NCBI RefSeq assembly: GCF_026015295.1
Contig: NZ_JAPDUW010000001.1
Location: 434,001-498,000, forward strand
Source of the DNA: Segatella copri
Lineage (GTDB): Bacteria > Bacteroidota > Bacteroidia > Bacteroidales > Bacteroidaceae
Reading direction: 5' to 3'
DNA length: 64,000 nt
A program made the position numbers and the translations under genes. Under the pieces are notes generated by a model. That model searched no databases, was not told the DNA's origin, and was given only the letters and a program-made list of their open reading frames with translations. This document shows, in pieces, positions 45,124 to 53,948 of the stretch; within the stretch, counting starts at the first letter, position 1, and the number at the start of each line of letters is the position of its first letter.

Positions 45124-46527
45124 TCAAAGTTCTATTTCTTTGAAGATGTTGTTGTTGTCATAGATGCTCACGGCTTTCTCGATATTGATGATAGCGAGTG
45201 CGCGGTTCTGCATCAGTTTGTACATGCGCTCCATACTTTCCAGGAGTCCCGTATATTCGTCCATACGCATCAGATAGTTGTATCCCTGTTTCTGGTTCTG
45301 GTAGGCAAACCGCCGCATTTCTATATATTTGCCGGTCTGGTCTATATGGAAAGCCTCGGTGGCTATTGCCTTGTTCAGGTTGTCTATCTTCTTGAGCAGG
45401 ATGCCTACCGACTGCTTGATTTCCTTCACATCGGTACCGCGGCTGCTGCGTATGATTTCCTTCTGGGTCTCCAGTGCCTGTCGTTTGCGTGGCGTTTCGT
45501 TCCAGATAGGAATGGTGAATCTTACGCCCACGTCGGCATTGTTCGAAATCTTGTTGTTGCTCTGCCAGTAGCTCGACCATCTTGCGAATGGTGTGAGTCG
45601 GGTAGTGCTTAAATAGTTGGTCAGTTTGCTGTCGTTGTCAGCTATCTGTTCTTTCACCATCATGATGCGTGCATCCAGACTTTCCTGGTTCAGATGGTTC
45701 CAGAGGGCTGTTGTGTCTACCACAATCTTGGTTGGTTTGATGCGGTAGATAGGCTTGTTGCTGATATCTCTGTCTGTGCAGAGCACGGAGATGTCATATT
45801 CAGCCTCCAGCTTATCGTTCATCACTTTCAGCATCTTGTCGTTGCTGATTCGGTCTTTTTCCAGCATAAACTGGTACGCTTCGTTCATGATGTCGAGGTT
45901 GTCCAGTCTGTGTGCTATGACAGTACCGATATAGAAATTATATTGTTCGGTCAGCTCATCGGCTGCCTTTTCATAGATGTCTGCAGTTTGGCGCTTTTTT
46001 ATTTGCAAGCGGTCGAGTTCATTGGCAAGAGCAATCTTAGTTCTTTTCTCCTTGCCTTGGTAGAACTTCGAGTTGATGATGTTCCAACCCAGTTCGGCTT
46101 GAACCTTCATCTTATATTTTGATACCTCTTTTGCGTCGTCTTCATCAGAATCGAAGTACGCGTCAGGTCGGGCATAAACCTGTCCGGTCACTTCCAGACC
46201 GTTGTGTCTGTTGAGCGCTAGGTGCTCATGTGCAGTTTTCGACCAGAACAGAGAGTCGGTCTTATTGATATCAGCGTGATGCTGTTTATTGAGTCCCAGT
46301 TCTATGACTGGTGCTTTCACCCATATAGGGTTTTTGATGAGAGTGTCGAGTTGTGCGAAGCGCTGTTTGAAGTGTCTCAGTACATTATCGTTCTTCAGAT
46401 TCTCATATACGAGCATCTTAGGGCTGAAACTTTTCGGCTTTTTGCCTTTCGTCTGAGCCATAGCGCTTTGTGCTGCCATGAGAAGTAGCAGAGCTGTAGT
46501 TGAGTATAGTATTATTTTTCGCTTCAT
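45124..46527 (-). CDS. TolC-like outer-membrane factor
   Basis: 467 residues with a signal peptide (ends AMAQ, about 25). Long amphipathic helices with charged heptads (NELDRLQIKKRQTADIYEKA, then VKEQIADNDSKLTN and IKQSVGILLKKIDNLNKA) alternate with short strand pairs (AELGWNIINSKFYQG; VGVRFTIPIWN), as in the two-repeat TolC/OMF architecture. It should form a trimeric tube across the outer membrane and periplasm. It lies 18 bp upstream of the adaptor gene. It is divergent from standard drug-efflux OMFs, so assignment is by pattern. Confidence 0.75.
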   Translation of the reverse strand: MKRKIILYSTTALLLLMAAQSAMAQTKGKKPKSFSPKMLVYENLKNDNVLRHFKQRFAQLDTLIKNPIWVKAPVIELGLNKQHHADINKTDSLFWSKTAHEHLALNRHNGLEVTGQVYARPDAYFDSDEDDAKEVSKYKMKVQAELGWNIINSKFYQGKEKRTKIALANELDRLQIKKRQTADIYEKAADELTEQYNFYIGTVIAHRLDNLDIMNEAYQFMLEKDRISNDKMLKVMNDKLEAEYDISVLCTDRDISNKPIYRIKPTKIVVDTTALWNHLNQESLDARIMMVKEQIADNDSKLTNYLSTTRLTPFARWSSYWQSNNKISNNADVGVRFTIPIWNETPRKRQALETQKEIIRSSRGTDVKEIKQSVGILLKKIDNLNKAIATEAFHIDQTGKYIEMRRFAYQNQKQGYNYLMRMDEYTGLLESMERMYKLMQNRALAIINIEKAVSIYDNNNIFKEIEL

Positions 46528-46540
46528 AATGAGTTATTAA

Positions 46541-46588
46541 ACACGATGAATGCAGCTGCGAGCTGTTGCAGCTGCATTCATCTCGTGT
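46541..46588. promoter_or_regulatory. long hairpin between lipoprotein B and OMF gene
   Basis: Arms 46541-46559 and 46568-46588 pair over 19 bp with a 2-nt bulge (core TGAATGCAGCTGC). On the minus strand it follows the lipoprotein stop and precedes the OMF start by 14 bp, without a strong U-run. It may be a partial terminator, processing site or RNA-stability element that sets the ratio between lipoprotein and export genes. Confidence 0.6.
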
Positions 46589-46626
46589 CTTCTTGAGTTT
46601 TTTATTCTCTAGTATTTCTTATCTTG

Positions 46627-49101
46627 CTATTTGGTGCCATAGTCTGTATTTGATCCAGATGTGCCACCATCAACCAATTGGTAAACCTTGAGTCGGTTCT
46701 TACCGTAAGCTACGTAAATCAGACCATTATAGAGTGTTACGTAGTTGGCAGAGTTCCAAACTATTCTTCCCTGTTCGTTGGTAATACCAGTAACTCGGGT
46801 CTTGGCGTAAACTGCAGGTTTGCCATCCACCATCTTGTTCTTGTCGAGAACTACGAGACCGTAACCACCGCAAGCCAGATATACATACTTGTCGTCGAAT
46901 GTCACACCGTTGGCATAGCCCTGAGGCTTGGATGTGGATGCTGTAAGCGGAGCTTGCCATGTCCACTTCTCTGCACCGGTATTTTTGTCGTAACAGGTAA
47001 GACCGTTTGCACTTCGGCATACATAGACGTTGTCTCCGTCGATGGCTATGGTGTTCTTACCATTGTTTGGTGCAATCTCTGAAATGGCGATTGATTTCTC
47101 TGGTTTTGCAGTTGTAATGTTTGCACCAGCGTTGAAAATCTCCAGTGTTCCAGCTACAGGAGTTTCTGTGCTTGATACTCGTTCATTATAATATAAGGTA
47201 GCAATCTCGCCATTGTTCAGTGCGATGTGCTTCGCCTTACCCGGAGTCTTCTTGCTGCTCAGCAGTTCCAGGGTGTTAGGGTCGTAAACCTCATAACCTC
47301 TGGTACTTGTTACGAGCAGTTTGTCACCGTCGCGAACGATTGCATTCTCATCCTCATCGTTGCTCTGGTTGTTCTCCAGAGGAACGATAATCAGCGGATT
47401 GATAGCTGCATCACCGATATTCTTTTCCTCAGTATTCAGCAGTCCGTTGCTCTTGAGGTCGATTCTTGCCATCATGGCTCCTGCATCACTCTGCTTGCCA
47501 GTATCCTTGTTTGTATATCCGTAGTTGCCTACAACATACAGGTTTGGAGTAGATGATTTGCCATCTACCATCAGATGGTTGAAATCCAGCGATTTATCAG
47601 TATCCTGCAAGAACTGCATGAGTTTTGTCTGCTTCTGGTTGTCTGTCTCGAATACCTCGATACATCCGCCATGTCCCTTTCCACGAGTGTGGTATGACAT
47701 ATAGAGCTTTCCGTTGTATGGCTGGATACAGGTAGCTGTGATGTCTGTATGGGTATGGTCGTAGAGGATTTCACTCAACTCATCAATATGTGGTGGAGTA
47801 GGAACGTCTGGTTTCAGCGTGTAGCCACATTCTGCCTTTTCCAGGGTAACAGGTGCACTGTTGTTTCTGAAGTTGTGGGCTTTACCAGATCCCAGGAACT
47901 GGACGTCGCTGAATGCGAGGTTACCAGAATCACTGTTGTCGAAATGATCTGCATCTATGTAGTATTCGCCACCGTTATCCATAGCGTTGAACATATAGCA
48001 GTCGTTCAGTGAGGCAGGGCTTCCGCTACCATTATATTTGATGACATTTGCCTTGATATAAGCTTTAGAGTTGTCACCCTGTAGGAAAATCATGGCACTT
48101 GCATTCTTTTTGCACTCAAGGGTTCCTTCTACTTCTATGCTGCTGTTGTTCACCAGATAGATGTTGTTGCTGGAAGCAAGCAAAAGATTCTTTGCCTTCA
48201 GGTAGCTGGTATGTAATGCACTGCTTGCGCCATCACCGCCCATAGACTTGAATTCGCCTGTCAGTTCCAGGGAACAGCAATAGAGTTGACCATTTCCCAT
48301 CAGGTACAGGTCTTTCATCTTGCATTTACCATCAATGTTTACGACACCATCAAGTTCGACGGGCTTGTCTTCGATTCCCTCGATGCCGCCTTGTATATTT
48401 GTATAAGCGTTAGCCTGGTTCTTGAATTCGTTGCAAATAAGTTTGCCTCCGATATAAACACTGGCATTGTTCACTCTGAATGTATGTCCTTTTAAGTTTA
48501 AATCGCCTGCAATCTTGAAGATACCTCTGTTGTGAACTTCCAGGTCTGCATTGCATTCGAAGTTTCCGTAGCAGAGGATTTTTCCGCCGTTCTGATGAGG
48601 AAAAAGGTTTCCACCTGTCCATTTTAGTGTTCCACCTTTTAATACTACGATGGTGTAGTTTCCCTCTGTCCAAGTTGCGTTGTATTCATAAGTTCCTGCT
48701 ACGTATATTGTATTTCCATTAAGATGGTAGTTTTGATTGAAAGCGATGGTTTCGCCTGGAGCAATATACATATCTGTGTTTGCAGGAAAATCCCATGGCT
48801 TGTGGTTGGACATCTTTTCCATTTTGGCAAAGTCCAATCCTGTTGGTTCTGCCTCCATGGTATATGCATGGATTAAATTGGCATATGTTACTCCTGCCGC
48901 TCTTGTTGCGCTTGGTCTTTTGAAGTTATAGACACGTGCAGCCAACTGCTGAGCATCTGTAATAGAGGTTACTTCCTTTCCTATGATTCCTGTTTCAGCA
49001 GGATTCGGAGTTGGATTAGGGGTATCATTAGAGTCGCTACAAGATGCCAGGAGCATTGCAGCTAAACCGAATGTTACCAATTTGATATTTCTTGTTTTCA
49101 T
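46627..49101 (-). CDS. large lipoprotein B: beta-helix-like plus beta-propeller-like
   Basis: 824 residues. Lipoprotein signal MLLASC (Cys21), then a Pro/Asn-rich linker. Residues about 110-440 are repetitive short strands (GGTLKWTGGNLF, GKILCYGNFECNADLEVHNR, IFKIAGDLNLKG, ASVYIGGKLICNEF), a beta-helix-like pattern. About 455-824 has repeated YV-rich blades (ATCIQPYNGKLYMSYHTRG, KYVYLACGGYGLVVLDKNK, LIYVAYGKNRLKVYQL), a beta-propeller-like pattern. It is a paralogue of the gene upstream. Probably surface-exposed or periplasmic; a polysaccharide-binding or matrix role is inferred from context only. Confidence 0.7.
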   Translation of the reverse strand: MKTRNIKLVTFGLAAMLLASCSDSNDTPNPTPNPAETGIIGKEVTSITDAQQLAARVYNFKRPSATRAAGVTYANLIHAYTMEAEPTGLDFAKMEKMSNHKPWDFPANTDMYIAPGETIAFNQNYHLNGNTIYVAGTYEYNATWTEGNYTIVVLKGGTLKWTGGNLFPHQNGGKILCYGNFECNADLEVHNRGIFKIAGDLNLKGHTFRVNNASVYIGGKLICNEFKNQANAYTNIQGGIEGIEDKPVELDGVVNIDGKCKMKDLYLMGNGQLYCCSLELTGEFKSMGGDGASSALHTSYLKAKNLLLASSNNIYLVNNSSIEVEGTLECKKNASAMIFLQGDNSKAYIKANVIKYNGSGSPASLNDCYMFNAMDNGGEYYIDADHFDNSDSGNLAFSDVQFLGSGKAHNFRNNSAPVTLEKAECGYTLKPDVPTPPHIDELSEILYDHTHTDITATCIQPYNGKLYMSYHTRGKGHGGCIEVFETDNQKQTKLMQFLQDTDKSLDFNHLMVDGKSSTPNLYVVGNYGYTNKDTGKQSDAGAMMARIDLKSNGLLNTEEKNIGDAAINPLIIVPLENNQSNDEDENAIVRDGDKLLVTSTRGYEVYDPNTLELLSSKKTPGKAKHIALNNGEIATLYYNERVSSTETPVAGTLEIFNAGANITTAKPEKSIAISEIAPNNGKNTIAIDGDNVYVCRSANGLTCYDKNTGAEKWTWQAPLTASTSKPQGYANGVTFDDKYVYLACGGYGLVVLDKNKMVDGKPAVYAKTRVTGITNEQGRIVWNSANYVTLYNGLIYVAYGKNRLKVYQLVDGGTSGSNTDYGTK

Positions 49102-49184
49102 ATCAGTTTGCTTGTTAAATCGTTAGTCTACATCCTTAACGTTATATTTTTTTTTTCGAGCGGTCTTTCCAATTTTAGAAGTTT

Positions 49185-49225
49185 GTTCTCCCACTAGAAC
49201 CCCATTGGGATGGTAGTGAGAGAAC
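49185..49225. promoter_or_regulatory. hairpin between lipoproteins A and B
   Basis: GTTCTCCCACTA (49185-49196) pairs with TAGTGAGAGAAC (49214-49225), 11 of 12 positions, with a CCCATTGGGA inner segment. There is no U-run on the minus strand, so it looks like an mRNA structure element rather than a full terminator. Confidence 0.6.
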
Positions 49226-49242
49226 ATTCTTTTAAGAATTGA

Positions 49243-51672
49243 TTATTTCTTTGTCTGGGTCAACTTGAATACCTGTACGCGGCTCTTACCATAAGCTACG
49301 TAGATATAGCCGTCCTGACCAATTGTTACATAGTTTGCAGAGTTAGGGTTTGCCCACTTGCCGTTCTCCAGGAAGCCGTTGAATGCGGTGCGATGGCAAA
49401 CCTCCTTACCATCAGCCTTGTTAAGAACAACTACGCCATAACCGCCAGCTGCTACATATACGTAGTTGCCACTGATAGCTACGCCATTGCAGTAACCCTT
49501 TACGTTGCCATACTTCTCGCTCTTCTGGTTTGCGATGGTAGGAACCGTGTAATCCCAAACCTTCTCTCCGTTGGCATTGTAGCGAACAATACCTCTCTCG
49601 CCCTGGCAAACATAGATGTCTGTTCCGTCAACAGCAACAGTGTTCTTGCCATTCTCAGGACCTACATTGCCATCAGTTGTAAATGTCTTTGTGGCTTTAT
49701 CCTGACGGAGGTCAATGCCGTTGAATACATTCACAGTACCGGTTGTGTTCTTACCTGTAGCCAGCAAGCTGTAGAGGTTGCCGTTAGCTGAAGCAAGACC
49801 CTTGGCATCTGCTGTAGTCTGGAAATAGGTATGACCGAACTCTTTGTCGTAGAACTCGTAACCTCTTGTAGAAGACATAACGATGTTGTCGCCATACTTC
49901 ACTACGCAGTTAGCATCGAAACCATTCTTCTTGTTTACTGCATCGAGTACATACTGGGTCATCGTTGTTGAATAAACATTGTTCTCCAAAGGAACAACGC
50001 CGAGGAATGCGCCCTTGTTTATATCGGTAGCAGCGATGTATGCCTTGTTGTTGTCAACCATTACGTGGTTGATGTCCATTCCTGCTTTTCCGTTAACTAC
50101 CTGGTCACCTGTAAGCTTGTTGTCTGCCATGTGGAGAACCTCAAGACCACCCTTCAGGTTTGTTTTGCCGTTGCCATAGGTATGGTAAGATACATATACA
50201 TAGTTGCCAACGGTCTGGATGCAAGATGCGGACATGCCATTGTTTTCACCGAATGAAGCAACCAGGTCGAGCTTAGGGGTAGCACTGGCTTTCTTTGCCT
50301 CATCGCTCAGAATATAGCCGTATTGTTCATTATCCTCGTCCTTTGGCTCAATAAGAGCACCAGATGTTGCCTTATCGTAGTCGAGGTATGATGCAGAGAT
50401 GTCAAGGTCGCCAGAAGAAGGCATTAGTGTAGTACCCATGAAGCACTTGCTCATCTGCAACAAGAGTACAGAGTTTGTACCAGGAGTAGCGAATGCATTG
50501 ATAGTAGCATCACCATTGTTTGTGAAGTTATCTGCCTTGATGACGGCTACGGCATTATCGCCCTGCAACTGAATCTGAGCAGCAGAAGCGTTGTCTGTAA
50601 CGAGGTTGTTCACGTTGACAACGCCGAGGTCTGCAATCTGAATCTGACCGCCCTTCTTCAAGTTAAGCTGGGCATCACCCACTTTAACCACTTTCTTGTT
50701 ACCCTTGTCACCAGAATATGTGTTGTCGGTTACGTTTACGTAGTTAGCCTTGATGAGAGAACCATCCTCCAGGTTGAGCTGCTTAGTAACCTTAACTACT
50801 GCATTTGCGTTAGATGCATCCAAAAGACCTGTGATGTTGAGGTTGCCAGTCTTGCAGAAGCCACCCACCTTCAATGCACCGGCAAGGTCAACCTTTGTTG
50901 CATTCAGGATGTTTCTTGTAGCTGTAACTACAGCGCCATCCTCAATGGTAAGGTTCTTAGCACGGATTGAACCGTCGATGTAAGCCTTAGCGCCACTCTT
51001 GAAAGTGATATTCTGGGTAGGGTTAACCTTTGATTCTACAGCACCGAAGCCGCCATGAAGAATATCCTTTTCGCCCTGACCTTCCCAAGAAGCATAGAGC
51101 TGACCTTCTACAACGATATTGTTGTTGGTAGCCTTGATAATACTGCTGGCTGCGCCATATACCTTATCGGTAGCCTGAATCATAGAGCCAGTACCTGTAT
51201 ATTCAAGGGTAGCGCCCTTAGCCAATACGATTGTGTTACCACCGAGAGACTTATCGTAAGTCATCTTGCAGTCTCCTTTAACGAAGATGGTTACACCCTG
51301 AATCTTCTTGCCTGTAAAGTCAAGCTTGTTAGTGTTCTCGTTAGTGTAAGTGTTTGTTGGATTGCTCTCATTGAAAACCAAATCAGTAGCAGCACTGAGG
51401 CCCTTGATTACCTTTGGCTTTGTTGGGAACCCCGGCATTGCAGTTACGAAGTCTGTAGCTGAAGCTCCTCTTGTAGCGAAGAACTTGCGAGCCATAGCTG
51501 TGCTGTTCTTGTAATTGATTACAGAACTTGGGGTTAAAGCTGTAAGTTCAACTGAATTAACCTCTGACTTTACACCATCGCCACCAGTAGGATCACTTGT
51601 GTTGTCGCTACATGATGCGAATACGAATGCTGCCAAACCGATAGCGGCAAGTTTAGAATTGAATACTTTCAT
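49243..51672 (-). CDS. large lipoprotein A: beta-helix-like plus beta-propeller-like
   Basis: 809 residues. Signal and lipobox FVFASC (Cys21). A strand-rich repeat region (about 95-450, NNIVVEGQLYASWEG, GAKAYIDGSIRAKNLTIEDG, DLAGALKVGGFCKTGNLNI) precedes a propeller-like half (about 465-809, SASCIQTVGNYVYVSYHTYG, NYVYVAAGGYGVVVLNKADG, GYIYVAYGKSRVQVFKL). The C-terminal halves of A and B align closely, while the N-terminal halves share only the pattern. It is the first gene of the 12.5-kb minus-strand block. Unknown function; secreted, lipid-anchored. Confidence 0.7.
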   Translation of the reverse strand: MKVFNSKLAAIGLAAFVFASCSDNTSDPTGGDGVKSEVNSVELTALTPSSVINYKNSTAMARKFFATRGASATDFVTAMPGFPTKPKVIKGLSAATDLVFNESNPTNTYTNENTNKLDFTGKKIQGVTIFVKGDCKMTYDKSLGGNTIVLAKGATLEYTGTGSMIQATDKVYGAASSIIKATNNNIVVEGQLYASWEGQGEKDILHGGFGAVESKVNPTQNITFKSGAKAYIDGSIRAKNLTIEDGAVVTATRNILNATKVDLAGALKVGGFCKTGNLNITGLLDASNANAVVKVTKQLNLEDGSLIKANYVNVTDNTYSGDKGNKKVVKVGDAQLNLKKGGQIQIADLGVVNVNNLVTDNASAAQIQLQGDNAVAVIKADNFTNNGDATINAFATPGTNSVLLLQMSKCFMGTTLMPSSGDLDISASYLDYDKATSGALIEPKDEDNEQYGYILSDEAKKASATPKLDLVASFGENNGMSASCIQTVGNYVYVSYHTYGNGKTNLKGGLEVLHMADNKLTGDQVVNGKAGMDINHVMVDNNKAYIAATDINKGAFLGVVPLENNVYSTTMTQYVLDAVNKKNGFDANCVVKYGDNIVMSSTRGYEFYDKEFGHTYFQTTADAKGLASANGNLYSLLATGKNTTGTVNVFNGIDLRQDKATKTFTTDGNVGPENGKNTVAVDGTDIYVCQGERGIVRYNANGEKVWDYTVPTIANQKSEKYGNVKGYCNGVAISGNYVYVAAGGYGVVVLNKADGKEVCHRTAFNGFLENGKWANPNSANYVTIGQDGYIYVAYGKSRVQVFKLTQTKK

Positions 51673-51756
51673 ATCTATTTAAGTTTAAATTGTACTTTCA
51701 GTTTCTGATTAATATCACTTACTTATATTCTTGTCCTTCAGCTCGTTGTTTTTTTA

Positions 51757-51842
51757 TTGGTAGTTTGACTATCGTTTTGGTAGTTTGACTATCATCATCT
51801 TGCGTACACTTACAAGTGGAGCTGTTAGACGCCGCAAATTTA
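51757..51842 (-). promoter_or_regulatory. tandem 17-bp repeats and promoter upstream of lipoprotein A
   Basis: TTGGTAGTTTGACTATC occurs at 51757-51773 and 51777-51793, exactly 20 bp apart (two helical turns). On the minus strand TAAATTTG (51842-51835) is a -7 box, putting the repeats in the first part of a 5' leader of about 155 nt. A dimeric regulator site or leader RNA element is likely. No -33 TTG is clear. Confidence 0.55.
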
Positions 51843-52851
51843 ATGAAATTATTTCATAAATAGTTGTTTTTTAGGGTTAAATAAACTTAATTCGCTATTT
51901 CTTGTTCTGATTCTCATTAGGTTAGTTTGTTGTGGGCGATAACAAATTGGCTCTTCCGCTTGTCAAACGATAACATTTCTGAACTCATTAACCCGAAAAT
52001 TACTCCGAAAGATAGCAGAATATCTCCGAAGAATACGAAAATATCTCCGATAGATAGCAGAATATCTTCGAAGAATAAACCAGGAAAACAAATGTTGGGA
52101 ATACGATGATGGATATGTGTTGTGGTGACGAGGTGAAGGGTGAAGGGTATATTTTAAATCTTATATTATATTCTTTTTTTAGGATTTTTGGAAAATCCAG
52201 AAAGTCAGAAAAATGAAAAAACGGATTTTTTCCCTTGCCGCGCGTATATATAAAAAAGAGTTTTCAAACCTTCACCCTTCACCTTTTTATTTAACATTTT
52301 GTGTGTCAAATAGTTATGGGTGAAGGGTGGTGAAGGGTGTTTTTCGCTTTTTATAAACATATTTTAAGAGTTTGACCTGTTTTTACATATTTTAAGCGTT
52401 TATTTTTGGTTCCGAAAGAGTGCCATTTTTTTAGGGTCCCATTTTTTCTTTTTTCTTACCGCTGAAATCTTTGAAAAGCGAGTGGGGTAGGGTATCCCGT
52501 CTTATGTTGTGTTAAACAATTATCAGATAAAAGAAGTTAACGATACCGAAAAAGGACTGATTTTTAAACAAATATTAACGTAGAAAACTTGAAGTTTCGC
52601 ATATTAGATGATTCAAGTTTAAGGCAAGTTCAGATGTTAAAAGGGTTAAAGAAGTTTAAGTGGTTAAAGAAGCTTAAAAGGAGGCTAATGGAGTTAAATG
52701 AGCTTAAGAAGTTTAAGAAGTTAATGGAGTTAAGGAGTTAAAGGAGTTAAAAGAGTTAAGGGGAAGTTAAAGAAGTTATCACTCCCTACGGTCGTTCGGG
52801 ATGTTCAGTTTGGTATATGATGTGTTTGGAAACATAAAAAATAGAAACGAT
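51843..52851. repeat. 1-kb gene-free, repeat-rich gap
   Basis: No credible gene. A 25-bp direct repeat (52011-52035 and 52053-52077, one mismatch; GATAGCAGAATATCTCCGAA start). AGGTGAAGGGTGAAGG at 52131-52146 is inverted at 52269-52284, and a related GGTGAAGGGTGGTGAAGGGT lies at about 52319-52338. A degenerate purine-rich GTTAAAGAAGTTTAAG-type array spans about 52620-52780. The block looks like decayed mobile or intergenic repeat DNA. Confidence 0.7.
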
Positions 52852-53045
52852 ATGAAATTATGTATTTGGGCGGTGGCTGCCGCTTTGTTCTTTGCCCCAA
52901 TGGGCTTGATTTCTTGCAGGATTATTCTGCCATCAAGGACCAGGAGTTTGTTAAGCAACTGAAGGAGAAACTCAAGGTGGTATACAGGAATGAAGAAGTA
53001 AAGATAGGACTGTATGGAAGATTGAATGTGCCTTCTCTCTTATAG
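52852..53045 (+). pseudogene. truncated copy of the GIN/DUF2807 gene
   Basis: The first 70 bases (signal peptide CIWAVAAALFFAPMGLISC) and about 45 bp of upstream DNA match the intact gene at 55955. After the lipobox Cys the copy jumps to sequence equal to 56174 onward (DYSAIKDQEFVKQLKEKLK), a deletion equal to 56026-56173, 148 bp. That shifts the frame, so the signal peptide reads into a stop after 36 codons. The match ends near NVPSLL, before the beta-repeat part. It is a dead partial duplicate. Confidence 0.85.
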
Positions 53046-53084
53046 TGCTGTTTTCGACACCTCTTTCGTTTTCTCCTTTCTAGT

Positions 53085-53693
53085 CTATTCTTCTTTGTTG
53101 GCAATGCCTATAGCCCATTCCGGAATCTCCTTCACGTATTCCTTAAATATTTTACCTTCTGTCATTCTGAAAAGAAGTTGAGCTTCTACACCGTCAATTG
53201 AGTTATCATATACGTATGTACGGTCGGCTAAAGAAGCGGCTAGCTTGCAGTTACCTATTGATTTGAAATATCGACTTATAATTTTTTTGATGGGTACATC
53301 GTGTCCACCTTTTAATACTCTTGCAGCAATACGAGATGCATTAATTATTGGTGAAGAGGTGCTTACGAAAAAAAGCCGGATGAAGAATCCTTGCTCCTTA
53401 GCTCGGTGGATGAAATCGATTTTTTCTTCTGTTGACATAACGGTCTCGAAAATCATGCTGCGCTTGTTTTGAAGGCATTCTTCTCTTTGTGCTTGGCAAT
53501 ATTGAGCTGCTTTTAAAACTGCATCTTGATTGTTCCAATCGCCAAAAATATTTTGGGCTACATTGTCGGGGTTAATGTAGAGCGAGTCTTCTAGCCATTC
53601 GTGTTGAAGAATGCGGGAGGTGATTGTTGTCTTCCCTGAACCATTAGGACCGGCAATAATTATTAAAACGGGTTTATGTGTATTATTTGCCAT
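53085..53693 (-). CDS. zeta-toxin-family P-loop kinase
   Basis: 202 residues. Walker A IAGPNGSGKTT (about 13-23), then INPDN, the segment SMIFETVMSTEEKIDFI and the Arg-rich RIAARVLKGGHDVPIKKI: the zeta-toxin/AAA_33 pattern. Zeta toxins phosphorylate UDP-N-acetylglucosamine and block wall synthesis; short chromosomal relatives are common in Bacteroidetes and may have other targets. The 66-residue upstream gene overlaps it by 11 bp and is the probable antitoxin. Confidence 0.82.
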   Translation of the reverse strand: MANNTHKPVLIIIAGPNGSGKTTITSRILQHEWLEDSLYINPDNVAQNIFGDWNNQDAVLKAAQYCQAQREECLQNKRSMIFETVMSTEEKIDFIHRAKEQGFFIRLFFVSTSSPIINASRIAARVLKGGHDVPIKKIISRYFKSIGNCKLAASLADRTYVYDNSIDGVEAQLLFRMTEGKIFKEYVKEIPEWAIGIANKEE

Positions 53694-53883
53694 ATAGGGT
53701 TTGATATTTATGAGCAGCTTGGTTGGAAGCTTCTCTTATCATGTTTATTACTTTTTTCTTTGTATCTTCGTGCTCTTCTCTGTATATTTCGGCTGCCTCA
53801 TGCATAATCTGAGCCAGCATTTCATCTGTTGGCTCTTCCATGCTTGTCAGTCGATAGCTATTTAATTCTTTTTCTGAAATCAT
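53683..53883 (-). CDS. small helical protein, likely antitoxin of zeta toxin
   Basis: 66 residues, acidic and helical (TDEMLAQIMHEAAEIYREEHED, then KKKVINMIREASNQAAHKYQ). It overlaps the zeta-toxin gene by 11 bp, the usual arrangement of an antitoxin with its toxin. No DNA-binding motif is visible. The role is inferred from position and size. Confidence 0.65.
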   Translation of the reverse strand: MISEKELNSYRLTSMEEPTDEMLAQIMHEAAEIYREEHEDTKKKVINMIREASNQAAHKYQTLYGK

Positions 53884-53948
53884 AATTCTAATATTTTAAA
53901 GCCTGCTGCAAATTTTCCGTTACTGAATTTTCGCAAGTTGGCTCCACT

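Noticed and set aside
51757..51793. LytTR-type binding site
   Set aside because: The repeat spacing is similar, but the sequence fits the LytTR consensus poorly and no LytTR regulator is in the window.
51927..52109. 60-codon frame in the 51.8-52.8 kb gap
   Set aside because: The SPKNTKISPIDSRIS product is just translated direct repeats, with no promoter or neighbour support.
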